Assembly: GCA_031310005.1 (NCBI GenBank)
Contig: CM062383.1
Location: 1,240,001-1,304,000 of the forward strand
Length of the DNA: 64,000 bases
Direction of reading: 5' to 3'
DNA from: Dactylellina haptotyla
Taxonomy: Eukaryota; Ascomycota; Orbiliomycetes; Orbiliales; Orbiliaceae
Part shown: in pieces, positions 49,070 through 58,674 of the stretch
Layout of the letters: each line of letters starts with the position of its first letter
How positions within the stretch are numbered: position 1 is the stretch's first letter
Notes under the pieces: model-generated
The model's database searches: none
Told to the model about the DNA's origin: nothing
Seen by the model: only the letters and a program-made list of their open reading frames with translations
Translations under genes and position numbers: made by a program

Positions 49070-51393
49070 ATTCGATCCACCCTCACTACCATATCGTTTA
49101 CGTCTCATTCCCGCGATCTTTTGAAGCGCCGTTTTTTTGGACCAGCTTTTCTCTTTCGATTACAATTCATTTTTTATTTTGCTTACGACATTTACGAACT
49201 TTATGATATCCCAATACTCGAAACTACTAGCGAAAAAATTTAATGTACAATATTTTTCATCATTTTATCTTTTTTATTTTTCCGAACGAAAGCTCTTGAT
49301 ACCTTTTGATACGCTTTTTCCTTCCTTTCAGCTCATTCAACGACTTTTTATATGTTCTCTTCTCCGAGACGTGAATCTTCAACGATTCCTATTATTTTTT
49401 ATTTTTCGAAAGCTACGGTTTCTTGGGTTTGTCTTTTTGGAGGGGTTTGGATACACGATCTTTTATTTAATGGATTTGGGGATTTGTGAGGTGGAGGCAC
49501 AGAGATGGAGGGGCGAAGGGGCATATTCACGGAGGAAAGGGAAATATTACGACATTATCATGTTTCACGACCAATCAATTTCTGGAGATACTTATTCCTT
49601 CTATCTATTCATGACGGCCACAATCAAAAAAATTATTGCAAAGCATGGGAATGAGTCTTTCTATTTTTATTTTTTCTTCTCCCTTTCTACGAATCCACAT
49701 CGCTTTCGAATTGTCTCTAACACGAATTTTCTTTTTCATTTCTATGGGCGGCACCACTCAATTTAGCGAACTTACTATTTACTTACTCTGCCAGATTTTT
49801 GTTTTGCGCAGTTATCTCAGCCAAATATTATTTTTTTTGGTTTTCCCGCGGGGTTTATTGACTTTTTTACACGACATTTGCAAATTTTCTCGACAATGGT
49901 ATAGGAGGGGGATACAAACGGGAAAGAAAGGAGAGAGCAATCTGAAAATCCAACAAAAAAAAGAAAAGGAAGGAAGACGGCCCTTTTTTTTTTTTTACCG
50001 GGACGGGCTTCAAAAGGGGACCTGAGCACTTCTATCATCATGTTAACGGAGAAAAAATATACGACACTGCGGAGGAATGAAGTGGAAAATCCGGCTGGTG
50101 GTGTCCTTGTTATTTCTTTTACTGGACGACCAATGATTATTACAATTTGCGTCTGGTTTACGAGACATGTGGACAGAGAAACCAAATCAAATAAATTCTA
50201 TTATTAAGAAAAATACTTCACCATTATTCTTTGTCTCCATTTTTGAGAGACACAGACACTTCTGAAATGCGAACAGATACTTATCCTTCGCCTCTAATCT
50301 ACTAATTTAGGAGTGGTTCTATATCCAGACCGCAGCATCGAAATTTCGAAGCAGATCTATCCAGATAGCACTCCCTGGATATCGCAATATCGGTTTAATG
50401 GAAGGAAACCAACAGCTACACAACATTGGAAACATGACCGTGTGATCACCGGCCCCATAACCGCCTTGTGTATCGAATATGCAAATAACCCTCCTTCGCG
50501 GGGAAAGGTTCAAAGAGCCCCGGAGTTAGCGATATCAACCCTGGTTAAGGTCAATATAGAATGAAAGGACTGGCTGGAAAATGAAGGGAGACGGAACAGG
50601 CTTTCAAGGATCGGGGGAAATAGAGGGGAGGGGAGGGAGGGAGAAAACATCGAAGATGCTGTGTTACTCTGATGAGGAGGGATGGGCCATGAAACTGGAG
50701 AGCGATGAACCTTGTTTATCGACCTCAGCTCTTATACCAGATTGTGTGATAAATATGGTTGACCGAGAAGCAATGCGTTGAAGCGGCAAGAAAAAAGGTC
50801 ACCGGTCCTAGATTATCTTGATTGCATAGGCATCCTGAACCGTCCTAGGAAGCCTGTAGAGGAGTATGGGGGTAGAGAACGAAGAGTCTGGAACAAATTT
50901 CGAATATCTAGTATCTCATTGTGTGGGTACCCGCAGTATTCTGCGTATCGATGCGACAGTAGTGTCCTGCAAGCCTACAACCCGTTAAAGATACTACCGC
51001 GCTTGATGACCAAAGTAAAAAAAACTCCGTTGAGAAAACCAACGTAATCGTGTATTCTTCACGTCATTATATACATCAAGTTCGTACAGAAGGTACTTAA
51101 CCGCCCCAGGCAAATGCAGAACTGAAGGGTAAGGCGGAAAGAAGAAATGCAGACAGTTTGCACATGCGAGTTATGAAAAGAGAACAAAGAAGCCATTTCC
51201 ATCAATATGATAATCCTGTGCCAATGTCAAAAACAACGAGAAACACCGCAAGAGACAAACCCGCAATCCAAACCATCTCCTTTTTGGTATCACATTATAG
51301 ATATATAAAGGAAAGAAAGAAGAAAAAGAAAAAGGTCCCTACTTTCCCAACACCCCCTCAACCTACGATTCCTCAAAACCCATACTTTCATAT
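49070..51393. other. AT-rich convergent region
   Basis: 2.3 kb between the methyltransferase-like gene (plus) and the MARVEL gene (minus). Very T-rich from 49120 to 49880. A 209-residue Phe/Leu-rich open frame there reflects composition only. A second stretch at 50280-51050 is less biased but shows no gene. Confidence 0.5.
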
Positions 51394-52411
51394 CTATCCC
51401 TTCAAGAAAATCTCGCCTGTGATCAGCATGCCCCGGGCTGAGATCCTCACCGCCACCGCACCTCCACCACACCGCCAGATATTGCTATATTCCTGATGCT
51501 GCGAGTAATGCGGATCGTACGGCGTCGGTTGTCCGTATCCCGTGCTCTGCGCACTAACATACCCGCCAGCCCCAGCATAAGGCCCCGAGCTCAATGCACT
51601 AACGCTGCTCACACCCGTATCCTGCGGCTGTAGATGCGCCGGCTGCAAATGCGGATCATAAGGCGCTGGAGACTGCGACACACCGTAGGGCGCGGGTGTC
51701 TCAGAAGGATTGAACCCCAAGGGTTGATTATTTCCGGGATCATACCCCCCCGGTCCGTGGTAGGCGCTCTCCACGCCAGTGTGATTCAACGGAGCATGCC
51801 GGTTTTCCATCATGGGCACAGCGCCGAGCATGTTCTTTCCCTTGAAGATACTGAGGCAGACGAGAACCAGGCTAGCCACCCAGGTGAGCCATTCGAAGCA
51901 GCCGAAGGCGATGGTGGCTTTGATGGAACCGCAGACAGTTTCAGGACATGTGATGGTGTGATCGCCGACGTATGCAGCCACGGCCACGAAGCCGGAGAAC
52001 CAGAAGATGTTTGCGAGGATTTCGACGCCAAGAAGGACGAATTTGTCGTGGAAGCGGGGGAGGAAGCGCGGGGTGACGAGAATATAGGCGAGGGAAAGCC
52101 AGGTCCAGATGCACTATTGTTTTTTGAATAAATAATTGTTAGAACTCATATATATATTTGTGCAATATCGGGGGTATATTATATCTATTGGGAGTTTTCG
52201 TGAATGGGTGGGCTGTGGGCTCCGGGGTTGTGCGGTACCAGTAAATACACGCAGTAGGACATACACAAAAGATAATGAAGTTCATAGACGAGGGGGAGCT
52301 GCCTCGAAGAGTGTTATTGAAGGCGGAGATGGCATATCCGTCGAGACCGAGGACGATAATGGATAAGATGCCGGTTGCGATCCGGATTCCAAGGATCGGA
52401 GAGAAGCCCAT
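51394..52411 (-). CDS. MARVEL-domain membrane protein
   Basis: Two exons on the minus strand, 52265-52411 and 51394-52113, encode 288 residues; the intron is 151 nt with a GTATGT donor. Four membrane segments fit a MARVEL domain. They are ILGIRIATGILSIIVLGLDG (about 6-25), FIIFC/CIWTWLSLAYILV across the junction, FVLLGVEILANIFWFSGFVA, and WLTWVASLVLVCLSIF. A loop cysteine pair (TCPETVCGS) lies before the last segment. The cytosolic tail is Pro/Tyr/Gln-rich (YDPHLQPAHLQPQ, YDPHYSQHQEY). Fungal MARVEL proteins of this type relate to Nce102-like membrane-domain organisers, but the exact role is unknown. The last 30 residues (after EYSNIW) look less conserved and a late intron is possible. This gene borders the MAT locus. 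Confidence 0.83.
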
Positions 52412-53082
52412 GGCGAGAGCTTAACCTATGACGTTCGATAGATATGTAGGTGTGTGGTTTTTATTTTATTTTTAATTTTTAGCCTCACTCAGAGGTCAGT
52501 ATCGATGCTCGGGACCAGAGAGGAAGAAAGCTAGATAGAACCCCGCTCAGTGGTGGAAATGAGGCGTAGTGTGCGTGTGATCCGGAGAATCAAGGCAGGA
52601 TGTGAAGTTGCGGGTGAGGTCGAGGTTGAGGTCGAGGTCGAAGTGCGAGATGGCGAAAATAAAAAACATACTATTTGGAATGCAAATGTCTCTCTCCCTC
52701 ACTCACCGGGGAGCTGAGATAGTTACCAGCATGCCAGCCGGGCCATAATAATCTGCTGGGATAATAATAATAAGCCCGAGACTAACAACGGTAACCAGGC
52801 TAAACCGGATGGGCCAAAGCGACAAACAAGCCTCGTTTCGTGACGACGGGCGCCCCACCGCAGAACGAGAGCCGGCCCTTAGCGCGGGCGCTGCTATTTA
52901 TACGCATGTGCATAATTCTTAAGGGCTTAAATAGATATAAATATATTCTGTATCTCGAGGGTTGTTTACATTTACGCGGGAGATTTGTTTGTAAAAAAAA
53001 CTTTATTAAACAAGAAATCGTTTTTAATGTACTAAACTAAGCGATGAGGGAGGGTCGCTCGAACCCTGGCAGTGGTGGGCAC
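52412..53082. other. Intergenic region MARVEL-MAT1-1-1
   Basis: 671 nt without a gene. Contains a 6-bp-type repeat (GAGGTCGAGGTTGAGGTCG) at about 52615-52640. Confidence 0.55.
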
Positions 53083-54387
53083 TTAAACGTCCTCACCACT
53101 GCCAAGGTCCGAGTCGTCGGGCCTGAAGATCGGCTCGACCTCCTCGGCCGGGTGGGGGTCGAGTCCCTTCACGTCAAATGGTATCAGTTAGCACTACTAG
53201 ACCGTTTAAATCTGAACTTCGATGGTTGCTGCTTACCTTTCGGACTCGAGCCTTCTTCCTTGGGCGCTCAGCCCCACCCGCACCCCCCTCCCTCATCTCC
53301 TCCCTCCCCTCCCCCTCCTCCCGATAGCGCCGCTTTTGCTCAGCGCGGAAGACCTTGGCCTTCTTAGGAACCCGACCGAAGTCAGGTTCCTCGGCCTCCC
53401 GGGCTCGCTTCGTCGGTGCGGGAGGATGAGGTAGCCACATAGTCGTTTCCTCTCCCTCTCCTTCTGGTGCTGGAGATGGTACTCCAGTCATCCCCTCAGA
53501 GAGGGTGGAGATGTGAGGAAACATTGCGAAGAGCACCTCAACAGCTTGGACGAGACCATGATCATCGACAACTTGAGCTAATATTGCTGTTAGCCAAGCG
53601 CGACTCACATTGTGATTCTCGTCCCGCTGCTTGGTGTACTCTTTCGCGACTAGTGCCCACACGCCCTTGCCTTCAGGAGTTACGAGATCGTAAAGCTCCT
53701 TGATTGTAGTCGAGGCGTTGGACTGGTGGCTAATGGCTTTCATTCTGCTTTGCACATAGGCTACTTCTGGTTAGCTACTCTGAAGAGAATTAATTACGAC
53801 TCAATTCTTTGTTACTTACTTCGGAAGGCATTCCATGCATTAATAGCTCTCTTCTTTCGGTGTGTCTCCTTTTTAGCCCTCCTTAGGGATTTCTGGGGCT
53901 TAAAAGGAGACGCGCCGATCTCCCCATCTCCATCATTGGAGATATCACTCTTGGCTCCTCGTATACAAACGTGTTTTGTAGGGACGTCACGAGCCGTTTT
54001 ATGACGGCATTTTTTGTTGCCGCATTCCCTGCAATTCCAAGGCATTGCTGGTTTGCGGTCATATTTTTTATTGGCGGCTCTCTGGTATTTCGCCTTCATA
54101 CGCTTGGTTATCTTTGGAAGCCCAGTACCATTCTGGAGATTAAATATTCGGTGGAAAGTATCATAATCCTTGATGATTTCTTTGTTGATGAACAACCACC
54201 CTCCAGGAGTTAGGCGGTTATTTTCAACAGCGAACACATTCGGGTCTTTTTGAAGTTTGGACAGACCCTGAATCTCGACTAGGTCTCTATTGCGGTACTC
54301 GGTAGTATGTTTGGGATATATGTAGGTTGGGCTAAAACTGGGGGAATCCTTCCGGTCCAGTGGAGTAAGTTTTGTCTTCAGCAACAT
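53083..54387 (-). CDS. MAT1-1-1: Mating-type alpha-box transcription factor MAT1-1-1
   Basis: Minus-strand exons 53820-54387, 53237-53760 and 53083-53166 give 391 residues if translation begins at the ATG at 54387. The diagnostic part is the alpha box (MATalpha_HMG), about residues 176-250. It has KKRAINAWNAFR, then TYVQSRM after the intron, then IKELYDLV and GVWALVAKEYTKQRDEN. Conserved N-A-x-x-x-F-R-x-Y, W-x-L-x-A-K-x-Y and R-D positions match MAT1-1-1 proteins. A phase-1 intron splits the box after the FR. Upstream is a basic region with a putative metal-binding cluster (CRECGNKKCRHK). The C-terminus is basic, then acidic (KKAKVFRAEQKRRYR; DDSDLGSGEDV). MAT1-1-1 activates alpha-mating-type genes such as pheromone and receptor. 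The true start is uncertain; see the overlapping open frame at 54332-54934. Confidence 0.85.
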
Positions 54388-54934
54388 AAAACATAGATGC
54401 CTCTTCGACTTCCTCCTCAGTCATTTCGCGATAAGGGAGTATAATAGGTTTCTCTGACAAGCATAGTTTCCCAGCCGAGCTGACATAGAGATAGGTTTGA
54501 TCGGTAATAGAAAAAGGAAAAGCGTCGTCTTCAGTAGTACAAAAGAAAGGAACTCTTGGTCCCTCGGCGATATCGTCCTCCTCCCTCATGACCGAGGGCA
54601 TTGGCATCCATTTATGGGGTAGGGGACTCTGCCTCGATATGATGCGCTCCATGTATGCATTGGCATCTTCTTCGCGCTTCTGGTGTTTCTCCCACATCAC
54701 CCATTCGCCCTGAATATGCTCTGTTTCATCTTTTTCGAAGGAATTGAATAGCTCTACAAATTTCTCTTCGACTTCCTCAGGTTCTAAGCCGAATAGGTCT
54801 TTGAATTCATATTGGAATCCAAGACATTGGACCATTTGCTCGTATGGCATGTCCTCTATCGCCAGATACTCGTCCTCCAATAGTTGCATCTCCCTCTCCA
54901 TCTCTATTTGCTCTCTGATGCTTGGACCGCTCAT
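54332..54934 (-). CDS. Unrecognised acidic open frame overlapping the start of MAT1-1-1
   Basis: 200 codons from the ATG at 54934 (MSGPSIREQIEMEREMQLL), ending at a TAG that lies 56 nt inside the MAT1-1-1 open frame. It is Glu/Asp-rich (GLEPEEVEEKFVELFNSF, EEDDIAEGPRVPFF) and looks like real coding sequence, but I recognise no family. The two frames are related by one nucleotide. A C5 run in the shared segment (GGATTCCCCCAG) is exactly where losing one C would fuse them into one 573-residue product. Three readings are open: an N-terminal exon of MAT1-1-1 joined by an unrecognised intron, a sequencing or real frameshift, or a separate small MAT-locus gene. Confidence 0.55.
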   Translation of the reverse strand: MSGPSIREQIEMEREMQLLEDEYLAIEDMPYEQMVQCLGFQYEFKDLFGLEPEEVEEKFVELFNSFEKDETEHIQGEWVMWEKHQKREEDANAYMERIISRQSPLPHKWMPMPSVMREEDDIAEGPRVPFFCTTEDDAFPFSITDQTYLYVSSAGKLCLSEKPIILPYREMTEEEVEEASMFYVAEDKTYSTGPEGFPQF

Positions 54935-56386
54935 GTTGGATTGATTTTGAATGTTTCGCTTTGGACGAAGTTGAAGAATGAGACAGGATATGTTTTTCAA
55001 AACAATTTGCCTTTTAGCTCCTCAAAATTAAGCAAGTTTAGTTTCAATTCAAAATAAGAAAAGTAATTAAATGATAATGACAATTAAATAGCACGGAGGT
55101 TCGAAGATTGCAGTGAGGTTTAAAGGTTAGTTAGAGTGAGGCTTGAGGGTTGCAGCTAAGTTCGAAAGTGGTTGAAGTTATGTCAAGGTTGCTAGTTATA
55201 TTCCTTGCTCTATCGCAATGTATATTTTGTCTGACATACAAAAGAAGCAACGGTTTGGTTATGGAGCTGTCCAACTTAAAGTCATATCCAGGCTCGAAGC
55301 TGGCCACACGCTTAGTAATTGTGGGAATTTAGTAACACTTGCTCGTAAACAACACGCCTGACACTGCACCCAGCAACGAAACTGACTTGCATCCAGAGCC
55401 AACTAAATTAAAACTGCAAGTTACCGCCGTCACAAGATATGAAAAAGGAACGGTACAGTCTCATAGAAACCTGCGGCCAGTCTTGTACTAACCCAGTCTC
55501 GTAACAAACCTGTGTCGCCCAAACAGCGAGCCGGGAATGTGTTGTTATTGTTGTAAATTTCATTCGCTGCTTTTATTATAGTCTCATATGCTTTTAGTAA
55601 TATTAGTAATCTTTGATTTCTTTCGAGTATCTGGATAGTATTATTTGTTGGAATTCTGGATAGAATGGTTTGGGAAGTTCTTCTTGTCGGTAAGACATAC
55701 TAGACTAAACTAGGAACTCCTGCGAAGTAAGAAAACTCGACTGAAAAGGCCATATGCATCTTGACCTTCTGCACGAACAAGAAAGAAATAAGGCAATGGA
55801 ACGGAACGAAATTACTTGAGCGAATTCGTTAACGTGTTTCCGTCGGTAAATCATCGCCTTCCGAGGTTATTATTTTAATAAGATCTGAAAATAATTTATA
55901 GAAATAATCAATAACAAAATTTCGAAGGCACCACTATCAGTTAAAATACTAGAATTGGCGGCTAGACAAAAAAACTTAAAAGATACCTTCCTTAGAGTCA
56001 GGTGTAGTACCCAATCAATTATATCTTCATCATGCTCTACTTCCAGACGAAGACCTAGAACATTTCACACGTTGTGATTAGATTCCTTATATACGGGGGG
56101 AGTAATCTTTTTTTTTGGTTTTGGTTGCGCGCATGTGAGGATGTGGCCTTGGTATTCATAAAATATCTAAAAACTATAAACTAACTAATAACAAACATCT
56201 TATATACCGTTATAACACATGCAGACGATCTTATGTCAACCTTTACCGTAGGGTATATACGCGGACTTCTAAAATGGTATCAGCATTGTTGAGACTCGTC
56301 AACGGACTCGCCATCAAACCCGGTTTCCAGTTCTTTCAGGGCTTGATCCAAAGGGGTTTACCTTTTTGACGGCTCCAATCTAAGGC
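54935..56386. other. AT-rich spacer between the two MAT genes
   Basis: 1.45 kb separating MAT1-2-1 and MAT1-1-1. AT-rich with only short open frames; no further MAT gene was found. It should contain the MAT1-1-1 promoter and the MAT1-2-1 terminator. Confidence 0.5.
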
Positions 56387-58674
56387 CTATGTTATTTTAA
56401 TTGCACTGCGGCCTCTTTTACTAGATCCTTTGTTTTCTTGATCGGAATTTTTGGCCGTTTCTGGTTGTCCCAAGTCCCACCTTTCCACTTTTTTTGTTGG
56501 GGTATCTTGTGGAAGGCGATGGAGGTCTGATGAAAACCCCGACTTTCGATGGCTTTTGAAAACTTTCGTATCCTTCTGCATTTCCATCAATGCAATTTCC
56601 TCTCTTAAAGAATCGGTTTCCTTTTGCTCGCGTTTCCTCTTTGTACCAAAGTATTGCCCAGATTCCTCCTCTTCAGACCGTTTTCTTTTCTTTGCTGGGA
56701 ATATATCCCAATCTCTAGGATCTTTGTATAATTTACTTTTCCCGTCCGGCGCCTCAACAGATATTCTAACGCGCTTTTTTAGAGGTAGCTGCTTCTCTGT
56801 AGTCTGTCGGCGGCGTTTTATCGCATCAGGCTTGCGGGGTGCGTATATGTAGTTCGGGTACCGTTCCTTGTGGATATTTCGCAACACAGCCGCTCGTTCC
56901 TGTTTCGTCGTTAAAAAGGATGTTAATACAAAGTGAGGAAATGTACTCACAATCCAAGCTTGTTTCTCTAGAGCGGGGAGTTTTCGCCATGATTCAGCAG
57001 CACTACGAGCTTGATATAATTGTGAGCTCCTAATGTATATATAGAGATAGTTGTTGGGAATGGAGCCAACTTACATATAGCAATATTCTCCATCTTAGGG
57101 TTGTCACGTCTTACTTGCTGGGAAAACCATGTTCGGTAGAGCAAGAAACTATTCTTGTTAGCGGTTATTTTTTTATATATTTTTTAGGATTAGTAGACGG
57201 GTATCGATTTAAAGGAGCTGTCTATCATGCTACGTACCAGTTCGGGGCCCTTCGTGAATTGCTCAATACCACTCCTTGGATTTTAACAACACAGGCCTCA
57301 CTTCCTCGTGAACTCTCTTCTTTACAATCTCTTTTGCGTTTCCTATCCGATTTTTTGACTCGTAGTCCGCTCTGCTGAAGGTTCGAACAATCCGAACAGT
57401 ACGCGAGTTCAGACTCTTTGGTATCCTTTCCCTGGTCTACTAACTCTACAGGCGGGAATATAGTATCCCTTTGCTCGTCCGTAGATTTCTTTATATATGT
57501 ATCTCCTAGATTGATTATTTCATATAGTGGTTTGCTATCTTCTAGATCGATTGTTTCATGTAGAAATCTATCATCTAGGTCGATAAGTGTATCCGCGCCA
57601 TCACTATACGTTGTTCCGACCAATGTACTACTATCTGAAAATCCAGAATCTCCATTTCTAGACCAAGCGATGCTAGATATCATTTTACTGAGCTCCGCCT
57701 GGTCATATGATGGGAAACCGTCAACACCTCCGAAAACGATCCTTACGTAAACCCTATGGTTGTTTGGGTGTGGAATCGCCCAGATCCGTCCGCGTCGGTC
57801 TGATAGGAAGCGATTATCGTCGTGCTTCCTATACAAGGGTTAGAAAAAAGATACAAATTTCCATGACAACTCGAGCAACTTACAGAACTTCTCCGCAGGG
57901 GAGGACAAGCTGGAAACCATGGGGAATAAGATAGGAAAAACGTCCGTCCCAGGAATCTGCTAACAAGGGGATGGTCGTTGTTACCTGGTCTTCGTAACCA
58001 ATCTGTTGTAAAAGGAGTCGGTCAGGTATGGGAATACCCTGGACGACGCTCTCTATTGTTTCTTTATCGAAATATTGGAATAAGTGGCCAATCAAAGATA
58101 TACCCGTGACATCCCAGAGTTGAATAGAGGTATCGTGATATGTATGGTTAACTAGTTCCCAGAATTTATCCGGATCTTGAAATGGCTCTGGAACGTAGCT
58201 CTGGATCTCCCACGATATTACCTTGATAAAGCCTTCATTTGGTATGTCGAAAAAATGCTTGAACAGATGAGGCCAACCAATACTCCATGTTAAGTAACTA
58301 CATTGCGGAAATTTAGGCAAGAGTGACTTCTGTAGGAAACTTTGAAGCTCTAAATTTTGCATAAATAGTTTCAATTGGTATGCGATAGGTGTAGCTCCAA
58401 AATCTGAAAATGAATTGATATCTGGGGCGATATTCATGCTTTGCTGCGGTATTGAATAAGTTTCTGTAGCCGCAGGGGTTTTCATGGGTATACTATAACC
58501 AGATGGTGGCACAGGTATGCCTTCGTTTTGCTCAAAACCAAACAGTATTTCCTGTTCATGTTCCATAAAGCATGGTATTAAACCTTCAGTCATTCGCTGA
58601 TGTATTTCGCCCGTATATGAACTGTCGATCGAACATGATCGTAAAAAATCATTGAAACGCATGGCCGCCGCCAT
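56387..58674 (-). CDS. MAT1-2-1: Mating-type HMG-box transcription factor MAT1-2-1
   Basis: Minus-strand exons 57884-58674, 57238-57828, 57075-57148, 56951-57009 and 56387-56899 give 675 residues. The HMG box, about residues 455-530, is spread over four exons: RRAPN/CFLLYRTWFSQQVRRDNP, ENIAI/S, RSAAESWRKLPALEKQAWI and ERAAVLRNIHKERYPNYIY. It ends in APRKPDAIKRRR, a basic nuclear-localisation-like stretch. A phase-1 intron falls inside the serine codon of the I-S motif, the intron position conserved in ascomycete MAT HMG boxes. This separates it from generic HMG proteins. The acceptor after ATCAAG was chosen because it restores the I-S-x4-x2-W-R spacing. The roughly 450-residue N-terminal region is much longer than usual and unrecognised. 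The C-terminus is Lys/Arg-rich with several basic clusters. Confidence 0.87.

Noticed and set aside
49137-49766. Plus-strand 209-codon open frame rich in Phe, Leu and Tyr
   Set aside because: It lies in the T-rich 3' region of the methyltransferase-like gene; composition alone explains it and no motif is visible.
53588-53618. A GTGAGT...TTAG segment of 31 nt in MAT1-1-1 that looks like an intron
   Set aside because: Shorter than any intron seen here (minimum 44 nt), and the read-through sequence (SRAWLTAILAQ) fits the end of the alpha box.
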